Positions 40,653 to 53,785 of a stretch of DNA of 64,000 nt are shown here, in pieces (the first letter of the stretch is position 1; every line of letters starts with the position of its first letter). Under the pieces are notes generated by a model. It worked only from the letters and a program-made list of their open reading frames with translations, searched no databases and had not been told where the DNA came from. Origin of the DNA: Phytoseiulus persimilis (taxonomy: Eukaryota; Arthropoda; Arachnida; Mesostigmata; Phytoseiidae); contig CM075102.1 of NCBI GenBank assembly GCA_037576195.1, forward strand, positions 17,294,745 to 17,358,744, read 5' to 3'. The translations under genes and the position numbers were made by a program.

Positions 40653-41383
40653 GTGGCTGTTCGTTTCATCTGCTGCGCACGCTGGCATGCTCCTCTTTTT
40701 TCCGGCTCCCTTGCGGTCCCTCCCAATGATGGACAGGCACGCTCCGCGTCCGCACGTCCGCTCAGAACCTCCTCTATGTGAGCCGTGATAAGGCATTACA
40801 ACTGACTGCCAACTAACATACCGATATACATACGTTCGCGGGTAGTAAACAACGCAGCGGAGCTCCGAGGAAATCATTTACTCGAGAAAGCCCACGTTCT
40901 CGGTGAGCCTTGAGTGGAATATTCTGCCAGAGAATTCCTCCGAGAAAAGCTTCCCCGGTTCCTCTGATCCGCCGAGAAGGCGGAACACCTCAATACCTGG
41001 AGGAGGAATTTTCTGACTCACGGATGAGTCGATCATATCTGGAGAGCCGGCGTAGAATTCGATGGGAGTGGTAACGAACCCTGACTATCGGAGCCGACCT
41101 TTCGCGTCTTGCGACGCCGCGGGCCGACCTCGTCAGGTTCAACGGCGGAACGCTCAAGTGTCGTTGGGCAATCGACGCGTGACCTCCGCTAACTAGAACG
41201 GAAAAAAATCGAAGAGCAGTCTGCCAAATGAACGTTAATTGCTCGACGGACTCGCTTCGCCCAGAATCATCGTCGTCAAAACGTTTCATCTACTCCTATT
41301 ATCCCTTCCGTGCGCTCTCGACTTCAATGAATAATTGCTGTCGATTATTATTTAGGTCTTTGATCGAATGACACGTTCCCATT

Positions 41384-43149
41384 CTAAAAATACTCGGGGA
41401 TCATGTTCATATTAATGATTTCTTCGTAGAGCTCGTCGGTTAGCTTCGTTCTGCCTGAATTCGTGCCTGCTCTCCCGTTGGACAGCTTCACTGAAGCATT
41501 TCCCCGTCTCCCATCTACTCGCGTCTGTTCCTCGCGGTCGGCATCTCCGAAGAAATCGCGACAGGTGAGCTGAACTAGAATTTTCACGCTTGATTGAGAT
41601 GGAAAACGTAGAATGGGGAAAGATGGCATAGAGCAGAAGTTCGTTCTCTCACAATCGCAGGGTGTCAGAAGCGCTGTGATTCCGATACCGATGCCGGCCC
41701 GGCCTATTTGAGGCCCCGAAAAATTATCAACCACTCAATCGAGGATTTGCACCCTCATTGGATACAGAGTATTACGCCGACCCAACGGAGTTAGCGAGGT
41801 CAACTCGGCGTGACTCCACGGAAACGATGCGCACAGAGCAGCTAGCCCGCGCCCGATTCGAGAGGATCATCCGCACCCTGCAGAAGGCTGCAGACGCACA
41901 TTCAACATCCAGAACATCGAAGATAGCTGATTTGAACCCAGAGCTTCGCACCCACCCAGCCATGAGAACCGAAACCTGGTAAAGGAGCCGTTCCAGAAAG
42001 CGGCATAGATCAACCAGAGGAGTCTGTTTTATCTTGCAGTTTGTATCAGGGGGAATCCTCTCCGCGAAGAACCATGAGACCTATTCATGCTCGTTAGTTC
42101 TCGAACAGATTCGAATTGCATTTTATTTCATAACTGCACTTCCGAACATTGTCGAGATCCGGTCCGAAGCGGAATTATCCAAAACCGGCCGGCCCTTGGC
42201 CGACTGGGACCACGGTCCCTCGCACCGGGGCACTTTTCTCTTTCTCTCTCTCTTCATTGGGTCAGCATCATTCCTGAACTTAAAAAAGAAACTCTTCTCA
42301 TTCGATAGATTGGTTCATGCAGTCATGGTCAGATAGGCTCCGCAATCACCTCTTTAGAATGCAGAAAGTATGGTCAGGTCGATCCTGGAATCACTCCCAT
42401 AGAGCCCGGAAAGAATAGTTAGACTGACCCCTAAATCAGCTCCATAGCTTCGAGAAGTATGGTCAGATTGTTCCCGGAATAACCCCTCCAGACTCAGAAA
42501 AGTATTGCCGGATCGGTCTTGGAATCACTCTCATATACTCTAGATGGACTGCGGAGAGCGGACGAACTGACAGACGGAGCCGATTATATATGGTGATGTT
42601 ACATGCAGCCTGAACTATTTGATCAGCAACGCTAGACTTCCGAAAACAAGCCAAGCTCTGCTCGACCAGAACGAGGATGTCGTCATACTGACTGTCTGAG
42701 AAGCTCGGACTGAGCTTCCTTCGCTCCAAATAACGGAGGACGCAGTTATTCTCGAGCAATATCTGATAGCTGCTTCCGACGCGCTTGGGAGACGGTAAAA
42801 CCGTTCCGAGTGGGTCCGGCCACAGAATCGAATCGAAACTTCGCTCGAGGTCCGTATCAACTGTCATCGGAACCTGCTCCCAAACACGAATGTCGACGCG
42901 GAAACAGAACATATTCTCGACGGAAGTCCAAACTTTTCCGGACCTCTTCCCGTTTCGTCGAGCTTCAATCGATAACTCGGGAAAAGTTGTTCTCCCGTAA
43001 TTCTGTTCCCGAGCCGAACGGGAGCGTGATTTCCCGCGGACTGCGACTCGGTGACCGAATAGGGAACGAACTTCGAAAGCGGAGCGATTCCTCCGACGCG
43101 GAATGAAGTTTCGGACAAGTCGCAGAACCCAGGAGCGGTTTGCCGGGTT
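41384..43149 (-). CDS. candidate two-exon gene, unidentified product
   Basis: An open frame runs 687 bp (43149-42463) on the minus strand, longer than expected by chance at this GC. A donor T|GTAACA at 42602 ends it in phase 1 before it enters a tandem repeat. An acceptor AATTCTAG at 41575 opens a second exon (41574-41384) in matching phase, giving a C-terminus rich in acidic residues (TDELYEEII) and ending MIPEYF before TAG. The first exon has an arginine-rich start (RSRSAREQNYGR), then ENMFCFRVDIRVWEQVPM and RYLERRKLSPSFSDSQYDDI. The first ATG is at 42912; an upstream exon is possible and its acceptor is not clear. I do not recognise the family. It could still be a chance frame or a repeat-derived segment. 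Confidence 0.3.
42319..42541 (+). repeat. 44-bp tandem array, about 5 diverged copies
   Basis: Units begin near 42320, 42361, 42407, 42451 and 42495, at a spacing of about 44 bp. The shared core reads roughly AAGTATGGTCAGATCG, then CCCGGAATCACTCC, then CATAGA. Copies differ from each other by perhaps 20-30%. The same unit occurs in a hAT-type MITE at 59.3-59.7 kb in both orientations. The array lies in the proposed intron of the 41-43 kb candidate gene. Confidence 0.75.
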
Positions 43150-44352
43150 TCAGATGGAAATTCCGGTGGAACGAAGGCCTAGTTAGAAGGCAGAAAGACT
43201 TTTGTGACTGCATTCAAAAAGAGTCTCGTCCCAGTAATCAGATTACCTGAAGACGCCCGCTGCGAGTTGGGCTGGCGAGCAGTTAGTTCTCATTCTGGTC
43301 TTCTGCCTCATTTTCGCTTCTGCTACCGTCTTTATATCGCGCTCAACCGACTTCCAAGTGGACTCGATGGCGAATCGAACAATGCCAGCGGACGGCGGGA
43401 TGGAGCAGAATCAGACACAAGCAGTCTATGACTAGAATAAGCGGGGTGGCTATCATTTTCATCCGGCCGATGTTACTCGGAGAACAACTCCACGTCCTCC
43501 GGTCGTTCACGGTCGCAAAAACCGAGGTTGAAGCCCTAGTTTGAGTTTGTCTTGGCGGGTTGCGGACACGGCAGAGACACAACCGGAGAACAGTCTCACG
43601 GAGAGCCGCACTCGATCTCTGGGCTTCGAACTGCCATGGTAATGAGGGAGGGAAAGTTTCCAAGGAGGGAAGTGTGCTCGCCCGTCATCAACGTTTGAGT
43701 TTCGTCTGGCCATCTAATGAGGGAACAGATCGCTTTGTTTCCGACGAGGGGGATTAAATGCGAAGACCCGACCGTCTGCCTCTCACGTTCTCCTTCGCCT
43801 CTTCGGCTATCGTCCTCCGCTCGGTCGGTCGGCCGCGCCACAGCCATTCACCGGGCTCTGAGCACTTGCACCATCTTCCAGTGAGTTTTGAAAGCCTTGC
43901 TCTATTTCCTGCAGCTTCCAGGTAGTGCTGAATCCCGGCGTCCCTTCAAACGCCTCTCCAATGCACGTTGAACGTTCGTGTCCCGGATCCCCGTCCTGGT
44001 TTTTGATCCGTTCCGGGAATCGAATTTAATTTTAGCGTCGGGGAAAGTCGTTGGAGGAGCTCTAGCGGTGTGCAAGCTCGAGCGTCGTTGAAAGCATGTC
44101 GGTGCTCCGACGCGAATCTTCGAGGAAAACGAACCTCCGGAGCGCCTCCATCCGCGACAAAAGGAAAACATCGCGCCTAGTTTCGCGAAAAAGTCGAAAT
44201 TAATCAAGATCCTCGAGCGGGGGCCTCGACTCAATGCATGCGCGGACCGCTTCGTTTCCAATCAATAGGATCATGGCTTCGTTTAATATAATAAGTTCCG
44301 GCAACAAGTTGGAAAGCCAATCTAGCTGTCAAAAGCAGCTGAGCGGTTTTGA

Positions 44353-44826
44353 ATTTCGCTTCTCGGCGCGATCCAACTGAGCAGGAGTGTTGCGGAGGCG
44401 GCTGCGCTGGACTTGTGTGTGGTGGCGAGCTCGGTGCCCGCGGTTGCACTTCATCTCACTCGCGAGAAAGTGTGTCGCCAGTTGGTCGAGCAGCCGATGA
44501 ATATGCACGTAGGTGAATCTGGAACATTTGCTACGCTCCTAATTTGGGAAAGGCCGTCGGCGTCAGCAGACCTGCGAAGTGCCACCTCCCATTTGGAGTT
44601 GCCGCTCCACTTCCACAATCTTTCCACAGCCCAAGCATTCTTCTCCAACGTCCATCTCTTCTTCGACGGCTTCCTCTCTAACTATATGCAAAATGTAGGA
44701 GCCCCGGCCCTCGATTCATATCTTGACAAAGGCGATCTTCAAACCGCTATCTCCAGTTCACACCAATGGAAGACTTCAGGGAAATCGAAACTCGCCCTTG
44801 GCACTCCTTCCCATCCGTTCGAATGA
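44353..44826 (+). CDS. weak candidate exon, unidentified
   Basis: 157 codons are open on the plus strand. In the second half the third codon positions are rich in C (TTC, CAC, AAC), as in coding DNA. It reads LELPLHFHNLSTAQAFFSNV, then FFDGFLSNYMQNVG and ALDSYLDKGDLQTAI, which could form amphipathic helices. No database-grade motif is visible. A 61-bp intron with a CTCCTAAT branch-like site could instead be cut out at 44510-44570, which would change the frame. Confidence 0.2.
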   Translation: MSLLGAIQLSRSVAEAAALDLCVVASSVPAVALHLTREKVCRQLVEQPMNMHVGESGTFATLLIWERPSASADLRSATSHLELPLHFHNLSTAQAFFSNVHLFFDGFLSNYMQNVGAPALDSYLDKGDLQTAISSSHQWKTSGKSKLALGTPSHPFE

Positions 44827-47267
44827 TCATATCCCCCGATTCGGTCAGAGACTCTCTCCTGCCTTTCTTTCCTTATCCGAATAGAATCATCGACTTGTCC
44901 CGATCTGAACTTCGGTTATCTACGACTTCCCGCCCATCCTACAGCCAGATACCCGCCGGAATTCCCTGCGCAGCCATCGGTGCATCAGAAGAGCTCGAAA
45001 ACGCATCGCATGTCTTATGTGCGATTAACGAATGCCGAAACGGGGAAACTGTCGCGACTCTGTTAACGGACGAAGTCAGTGGATCCGCGTGGAATAAAAA
45101 AATGGAACGAATCAATGCGCGCTGTTGTGATGCTCATGGCCGTGGAGGCTCAATTCCCTCCGCTTTGTTCCCCTTGTGCAACGTTAGCCGCGCCAAAGCT
45201 TCTCCGGTTTCCAGCGTTCAAACTCGTCCTCTTCTCTCTCTCTCGCTTCTGTTTTTCGACACACACATTTTCATGGATCTCACTTCCAGCGCTGGAGAAA
45301 GAGCCTCGGAGGCGTCGCTGCGGTTGTCGTCGTTGGTGTTGAAATTCAATATCTGATGGAATACATACGCACATCAGCAAGTCAGTCGAAATCTCCGAGA
45401 ATTCCTTCGCCATCTCCCGCATATCGTCGTTCCATCCGCCGTTTCTCGCAACCTTCCCGTCTGACCTCATTCTAGTCCCACACTCCGTACGATTCCATAC
45501 GAATTCAGAAACCCGATGCTCCGAACTATATTTCCAGCTCGCCCCCCCTACTGTCGCTCAATTCGAGATGCTGTACTCTTCAGTTCCGAATCATCTCGAC
45601 GACGAAGTGATTCATAGTTTAACAACTGAGAGGGCGCCGAATTTGTCAATAAATGATTCATCCATCAAGAGGGCACCACGAGGAAGCTTTTTCTCCGTCT
45701 GCCCTGCGCGGAACTTGAGATATGCAGAGCAAGTGTTCTGAGCATTCAATACAAAGTACGGGCTGCGAATGGATGTGGCCACGAGTCAGGTGAGACCGCG
45801 TTCCTCCTCGATCGGAGTCTTCATTCGCCCGGGATCGGCTCCGGCATAATGTTTCGTCAGGACCAGATAACAGGGCTGGCCTCCTGAGTTCCCACTTCCG
45901 TGTGCACGAAAATTCCGGATGTATCCCCGGGTCGGTCTGCGAGACATGTCTCTTGACATCGTCTCTCGTGGATTTCGATTGTCGCTGCGAATTCGTCGGC
46001 ATGGTCAGCCTCGACTCGCTATCGCGCGCTTGTTTGCGTTGAAAACGGGAGCACAGGAGCTCGTGGTCTCACAGGTCTCAGCATGCGCGGAAGTAATATT
46101 GAACGTAGAAGCTTCGCTTTCCTCGAGTGCCCAGCGGTCACCGGCGTGGAGAAGGGAGGTTTTAGTGGTGACACCACACTCCCGGTTTGACGGACCAATG
46201 GGTTCTATCCCTGGGGTCCGAAGGGATTTCCTCCAACTCCTTACAATGATGGACAGAAAAAAAATCTCAGCATGCAGCGAGAGTTCAACGACGCGCTCGT
46301 ACTGGGAAACAGTGTGTTCAACTCGCTCCGATTACCCAACAAAGCATAGTAGCCTCGCAACGATCAGCGGACGAATCAATGGATCAACAAGAAGCCAACG
46401 GTGCACAAACGGACGAAGACGTGGCGAGCGCCGAATGAAGACAAGCGCAATGTGCGACGCTGCTGTTTCGGACCGTAAGGAAAGAGCAAAGCACGATCAC
46501 TCTCGTTCCGGGGGGAATGGTTCTCGTCGTCGCGAGAACGACGGACACCAGCTGTGGCTTCAACAATCATCTTCCCTCTGACTGAGGGACGACGTGAAGA
46601 ATAAAAATCTGGAACGGACGCGGGGGAGAGCGGAGCCGTATACTTGAAGAGGCATACGAACCGACAGCTCAAAATCGGAGGCCGGGCTCAGGAGAACGAC
46701 GATGATTAGTTAGTCGCGTAATTCGGCGGAGAAAGGGAATGCGCTACGAGCCCGTAGTCCAGAGCATACTCGAAGCGGTAGCTCTAACCGGTCTCCGACG
46801 AGCTCAACGATTTGTGAGAATTCTCTGTCAGCTATTAAGTTCCATTCATCCGAATCTTGATGATCTCTGGTTGCTGTCCTGCGAATCATTCGAGCCCGTG
46901 TAGGCTGCAATCGCGTCCTCGCAGTAGGTCACGAACTGCAAATCCGCTGCGTCAGCCGCGACGCAGTTTAGTTTCTCCATCCGACGGAGTGATTCGGAGT
47001 GATCATTCGATCAATCAGAGAAATCAATTCCTCGCTCCCTTGAATTGTGAAAAAGGACTCTTTTCAGTCGCCTGATGCAGATCCGTGGTCAGAGGGATCC
47101 AGCTCGGGGAGGCAACAAACGATGAGAAAGAATGTTGTGGGGTTGAGGTGTCCTCGATCCTTACCTGCCCAACAAGCTCAACCATGACTCGGTCGACATG
47201 GCCGCATATTTTCGTGGGTATTCCGAGGTCACTTATTGCGGATCTCCTCTCGTGAGACTTGCCGAAA

Positions 47268-47368
47268 GAAGGGGGGGGGGGGGAGCGCTTTGAGATCATC
47301 ATCACCCCCCTCGAAACCCGCGTCAAACCGACGCTGAGCTCTAGAAAAATCCTGGGCACGCCACTGGA
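47268..47368 (-). repeat. probable interspersed repeat fragment with poly-G tract
   Basis: On the minus strand AGTGGCGTGCCCAGGATTTT is followed about 75 bases later by a run of 13 C. A GGCGTRSCCAGGATTTTT head next to a homopolymer G/C run is a pattern I associate with interspersed repeats in several invertebrates. Family not identified. Confidence 0.3.
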
Positions 47369-50300
47369 GGAAGGCTTCCACCCAGAGGCGATGGAGCGTA
47401 ATTGGGCCCGCCGTTGAAAGAAGCGTGACTTTCGGTATTCTCCGCCCCGAAAACACCTTGAAAATCATTTTCGTTGATGGCGCGGCGATCACACGTTCTG
47501 ACCTGTTCCTGTCCTAGCATCACCTTAGTTGGCATCACTGGCCTGTTGCGCGGAGTTTATGCACCACCGGCCGGCCGGCTCAGAGGAAATACGGAGGCGG
47601 ATGAGCTGGAATCAACCCTAAGGCCAAAACCTCGGGAGGTGGGGCTCTCTGGTCCTGGGAATCGGAAATTTCCCTGTCCTGCGTTTGGTGTCAGAGATTT
47701 TGCTCAAGCTCGGGATGAAACCCTTTCCGGAACCTTCTATGGAGGGAGGATCTCAAAGCAAATGCCAATGAGTTTGAAAATTTCAATTTGGGTGGTGTTG
47801 CCAGCTTGCGGACTAGGGGAAGTCCTTCGAGATCTGAGAAGTATTAGGCATTCTATCAGCTGTTCCGGGAATCCCAAAAATGGTGGTCGGGGAGATTTCG
47901 GATGGGTGAAAGATCTCTCTTCCGATAACTGCGTCTGAAAAACTTCCACAGACAACAACTCTGAGCCATCTGGAATCGATTCCTGTATCTGAGGCACCGT
48001 ATCGGCTTCGTTCTTCTCACAGGGAGCTTGACCTGCGTGGCTAGACCGTATGGAGAAACATCCGTAGGACCGATTCTCTCAACCAGAAGGAGAATCGAGA
48101 GTCAGGAATGCAGACGACAGGGAGATTATTCAACCAGGGCCAACAAGCACCGAATCCGCGTTCCTGCTGTGGTCCGTCACCGGCAACTCCGATGCAGAGC
48201 TCCTAGTTCTGGTTGGGTCGCGGCTTTTTAACTCGGCAGCGGGTTGGGTATCCCGTCGTACCTTCCGTATAATGACGCATATAGCTGCTACTGGCTCTGT
48301 GTTTGGAATGGAATGGATATTTAGCCACAGCCTATCTGCGTCTAGGCTGTTGCATCTGCGAGCGATCCCCGGCGCGAGCGGGTTATAGCTCTCTCTCGGG
48401 ACCAATCTCAATTTCGACGCGATGCGGTAGCGGATGCGCAAGCGTGCGAGCCGGAGACTCCAGTCACGTACTCTGAGTCATTCTGAAGCGCTGGCGACTC
48501 CGCAACGACTCCGCTAGTTGACACCGAATGTGCACCGCATGGACAAAACAAAGACCCTCGGGAAGTTCAGATCAACACCGATTCTGATTCCTCCCCCGGT
48601 AGGAAGCTCTCCCGGAGACGTCTCGAAAAGGACTCCAGCCCGTAGGAAAGAAGACTCCCGGAGAGCTCCGAATTGGTCGAAGGTTCAACTGACCAGATGG
48701 GTCGCGACACGCGGTTTTAGATCTTCCAACGACAACGCAACATGGTGTCTGTCCGGCAAGGAACCTTCGTCATCTATCATTCGCGTGATCCCAGAAGAAA
48801 CTCCGCGCATAATTCATGCGCCGACAAGCAGTTTGTGTTCACGGAACGCCGAAATATGTAAGAAACAAACATATGCTGACAGGAGGGAATCATCCGTCAC
48901 GCGCATACGTAATTCCTAACGCTCGTGTAACGCAGCCATTAATGCGAAGCAGCTGCGATGAGCATTATTGACCCGAACACTCGGTTTCGTTCTCATCAAA
49001 ACAAGACGCCAGAGCTGGGGAGCAACATGAGAAACTTTGTTGTCTTATTACTCAGTTCATGAATTGCACTCATTCAGAGTTCGCCGAGTGTGTTGGAGCT
49101 CATTTTTTTCCGGACTGAACGACCCTCACGACGGAGCCCTGGCCCCCGCTGTGTGCACGGAGCATGAGAATATCCGAGTGAACTTTGAATTTTCCATTAT
49201 TCACAAAATAATTGGAATCTTCCTGCGGACAGCGGTCGTGCTCGACGCTTGGGTAGTTCAGGGAAAGCTTTCAGCGAGGAGCCACAGGAAGCCTTCTCAG
49301 GAAACAGCGACGTCTGCCTTAAGACCGTGAGGTAATGAGATTTGCCTTTAACGAAGACAGCTGAGCGAGGACGTGGCCAGCTTGCTAAACTGCTAAACGT
49401 TTCGCATTGACGTGGAGAATGAAGAATATCTGCCGCAAGAAATTTCATCCCAGGACCATCGTCTCGAATCCTGAATCGGCCATAGATCAGTGAATTCCGA
49501 CGCGCACGTTCCATGATCTTGCAACGGTTTTCAATCCAAGTTAACTTGCGAACATTCTTGGGCCCGCCGTATCTCTTCGATTCGAGGGGCATGCCCGCCC
49601 ATGTTCAAGACCCTCAGACGGTGCCCATGTATTGGCAAAGGCCGTTCGTCAGGGAGTACCTTTCTATCACGGGTTTTCATAGTAAAAGAGCATGCCCCCT
49701 CATATCACCGTATACCGCAAGCTACCCGCGTACTCGAGAGAGTGCCCCCAATCGGACAGCATACGGAAGCAACGGGCACATGATTCGAATCGACAGAGCT
49801 CCCTGCCGTGGGACGAACCACGAAGGAATTCTAAAGCCTAATTTCAACCCGCTGTTCTGTACTTTATCGGTCAAACACGTACACGGCAACGGATAGCAGA
49901 AACGGAGAGTGGACATGGGCGATTTATTTATAGATAACGCGCTGGGTGTGGCCAATTCACTGTTGGCCGTGATCGCAATTATAGTTCGGAAAGAATCCTT
50001 CATGGAGCTCGCGAGATCGGATACGGCAGATTTCGACGACTGGGTATCGGAGTTACGATTAGCATTAATGGAATGAATACAGAGAAATTCTGCGATCGTG
50101 ATAGGAGATCATCTAGTCCCGGTTGGCGACTTTTGTCGAGACTCGTATACTCGACTGGTTTCAAAGCTCGCTCCCCGTCGACTCCTCGGGTTCTTTTAGA
50201 ACTTACTCATGCAGTCGCAAAAAGGACAGAGAGCTTTTCACTCATCAGAACGCAGTTATGAGCGTCACTTATCGCCTCCAAGGATCTCTTTCAGCACCAC

Positions 50301-53300
50301 TCATCGAAAAAGTCGGTTTTAGGCACCGAGCGGTGAGTTCCTCACAGTAGGGCGTTGCATAGAAAAGCTAAGCACCGTTTGATACAAAAACCTATCACCT
50401 TCACAGCAACAGTTAGTGGCAAGCAAGCGCAGGTCTGACGGGGCTCTTGAGATGAGCGATCGCTCCCCCTCAAATGAGAAATAATCTCAAAGAAGTACTC
50501 ATGCGAAACATCCGCGAATTCGTTGGAACGATACACACAAGTCGGGGAGTGGAGGTCCCTAATGCGAGGTCCCTTGACCCGCAATACGACAGGATCGGAA
50601 CATCGGTGTGTATCCTGCTGCTGACTCGATTTCAGATCAAGATCTCCGCGGGAGAGCCAGTAAAAGAAAACGAAACACTGGAATAGCGTTTGAGAACTTC
50701 CGCGATCATTCAGCCGCTGTGGAACATCCGCTCGGCTCCCCGAAATGTCCCGATATCCGTTAGCGTGTGCGAGCTCCGTCTCGAGAGAACAAGGGCTGAA
50801 TCTCCCAATCGCCAAATGGACAGCAACGAGCGCACACTCGAGAGGGATGAGTCGAGAAGGATGAGGCGATGGAAAAAGGAGGGCTCGGGAAAATCGAGCG
50901 AGAACGGGAGACGGCCGAATAATGAAGATTGATTGGAAATGATGAACGTCCACCTGTGAACTGCCGCTGGTCTGTCTCGGGTTTCAGGCTCCCGCTTTCA
51001 ATTTGTGCAGCGGGAGCTTTCCAACTCCCCCCTGCACCGTGGAACTCGATCATGGTGGTCATGCGAAGAGCCATTTCACCCAAGATCGCTCGAAGAGTTT
51101 CGTTTCTGGAGAATTTCCAGCGCTCCTGTGGGGACCTTGTGTGGTTCTCGGCCGTGTTAGACTTACCGTTCACAAAACTGTACGCAATGTAGGATTGATT
51201 GAGCGGATCTGAGGCGATTGTGGGGGAGCCGAGAATCTTCAAGCCGACGTGGGTAAGCATGGCTGCCGTCCTGATGCGACCCGAAATAACACGATGACCA
51301 AGAAAGAAAGTCTCCACGCGACTCAGCAGGCGCGAAGCAGTCAGCGTTAAGTCCGTGGCACTACTTTGGCGAACTAACAAGTGGAATAAACGTGCAAGTG
51401 AGCCCACATGAGTTATTGGTCAACGGGCAGAAATAGGGAGAGAACGCTCCGTAAGGGATTAGTATCCTTGATGATGTTCCTAATGATGGCGCTTGAGGAC
51501 GCAAATTCCCCTCGACATCACACCGACCGACCGACCGCAAACGCGCCAGAAGGCGGCTGGCCGAAATTAATTTCTCTCAATACACCACCGCAAGCCTCAG
51601 ACGATATCATCAGGTGCCGGTTTGCAGCGTCTAGAAATTCTCCGTTCCAAGGAATTTCGAACCATCAAGCTGTCCACGGCTGGTGGAATGAGGGTCGCGA
51701 CACCGCACAGTCCAACGATTAGATACAGAGGACAACCACAATGAACGCGACCCGTTTGCGTCGTTTTCGTCAGATTCGCTCCAGCGTAGATAAGTTCTAC
51801 GCGACTCGCTCAGTGCAACCGAACCGGTGATCCTGCAGATAAGCACGCAACTTCAAGGCAATTGTTTCCTTGGAAATCTCAGCGGCAACCGCCTTGATCC
51901 GGGACGCTTCCTAAACTGGCGGAAGGTTCCAACGTGCTGCTGGCGGAAGTCGCGGTATCCGCTCGAGTTCGCCAAGCAAGGGCGAAGAAAACTCTCGTCC
52001 CTCAACCGAGGAGACTGTCCGATTCACCTCGAAAACTTGGTCGCGGAGCTTACGAATTTGAATATGAATTTGAGTGCTCGATACGAGCGAAGCAAATCGC
52101 GCGGCAAGTCGTGGCCGTTTCTTTATATGAGCGCGTACTTCGAGAGCAGAACTCGGAAGAGAGAAGCACGAGCGAGCGAGGCTCAACTTTTCGGACAGCT
52201 TTGGACAAGTCGCTGGATGAACTATTTTTATAGCCGGCCACCGTCGGCGAACACGAGCGGGGACCGGTAGGCGCTTCGACGATTAGCACGTAGGACTGAC
52301 TCGTGCCTTGGAGGAAACTTCCGGAACATCGTTCGAAGTCGCGGTCAAGGGTCCTGAGACGTCGGCTGAGTCCCGAAGATATGTTTCATGTAATTCACCT
52401 TCATTTCACCTCACCACCATCTCACTCGTAGATCATTTTCGGAAAGTCGGGCTGGAATCGATCCATGGGAGGGGCTGCTTCTTGTAAGTCGAACGATACT
52501 GGGAACGCTCCCTGGAGAGACTCATAGACCGCGAATGTCTCCTGCTCGGGTCGCGAGCCGTTCACGGATGATCGGGGAACTCGGGGTTCCGGTGAACTTG
52601 CTCGTGCAATATGATGACGTCCATCGCTCTGCTCGCTCCAACGTGGAAGGCCGGATTCGGCTCCAGGGCTCCGGAAGCACCTCGAGGCAGTGATTCGGGA
52701 GGGTAGTTGAATCCATGCGATTCCAACTTATCAACTAACACAGGAATCACAAGCAACAGAAACTATGTGCCCTCAATTATGTACAACTCATCGATCACAA
52801 TTAAGCTTCGCCCGGAAACTAGACTCAAATCGTCCTCGTTCACCCATCTTCCGTCGTCGGGGAGCAATCGGAGCCTTGAAGGAGCGACGGAAGCAACGAG
52901 ATGTAATTCTTCAGGCCCGAACCACGGTCTGCGGGGTTCCATGTGAGATTTGGAAATGATCTCGAAAATTCCGTTTCGATTCAGTTGCTAGACGAACGGC
53001 ATTCCCATCATCTCAGCACCAGTCGGCCCGAGCGGAAGTCCCCTGACTGGAAGGCGAACACGTCCGTTCTCGGATATTTCGGATGACCCAATTTCCTCTG
53101 AATCGCCCGAGTCTGGAGAGAGCAACTGGAGACGATTTCCCGTGACTCAAACTCGACAACTGAAGCATGAGTCCAAATCTCATAGATCACCGTGCGGATC
53201 AACACCGGGACGACTATCAATCGAGCCGGGTCTAAAGGGGTCCTTGTTCTCCATAGAACTGTGAACGGTGTCTGCAGAGACTGAAATGCAATTCTTATAT

Positions 53301-53726
53301 GCATTGCAAGTCTGGAACGCAACGACATCTGAGGGCTGATCCCGATCTCGTGGAAGGTTGGGTATCGTAGGTTAGAGTCTCACACGCCAGAATTCGGGAT
53401 TGTCTCCGGCATGCCATATTGCAGAGAAACGGTGCTCGTCTCTGTCGTTCCATCGTTGGCGTGAGGTTCCAACACTCACGGAGTGAGAATGATGATCTCC
53501 TACCACCGCTGTGCCATGGCCTCTCCAGAGAGATCCAGAATCGACCACTTTTGCCACAGTGCTGAAGGAGTGCGTTGAAATCATGGTGAGGCGAGAGGTT
53601 CATCATCATTCATAGTGGATGAACACCATAATGAAATATAAACTTTTCATTCCCTCGAAACCCGGATCGATGAACAATCAAACGATCCCTTCCCCTTCCA
53701 GAAAGGAAATCTCCATCGTCTGTTTC

Positions 53727-53785
53727 TAGGTGCGGCACAGCGGCTGAAGAGCCCCCGCATCGGGAGGTTTCGAATCCCACTCGGC
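53727..53785 (+). repeat. tRNA-like segment with A- and B-box, possible SINE or tRNA relic
   Basis: TGCGGCACAGCGG resembles an A-box (TGGCNCAGCGG), and AGGTTTCGAATCCCA lies about 35 bases downstream, near the normal tRNA spacing. Between them CCCCGCATCGGG can pair as a short stem. No convincing acceptor stem. Confidence 0.3.

Larger units (their letters stand above)
37974..41383. other. no supportable gene; GC-rich island 39.5-40.3 kb
   Basis: The 39.5-40.3 kb part is GC- and CpG-rich and open in several frames, as seen near promoters or first exons, but no splice-consistent coding model could be built. Confidence 0.4.

Noticed and set aside
45919-46581. 220-codon plus-strand frame, and a short alternative frame near 46224-46348 ending NSLRLPNKA
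   Set aside because: The long frame has no motif. The short one looks protein-like but has a poor acceptor and no upstream exon.
53008-53328. Minus-strand frame with VVPVLIRTVIYEIW, receptor-like at first sight
   Set aside because: Only one weak hydrophobic stretch, no matching downstream exon, ordinary chance length.
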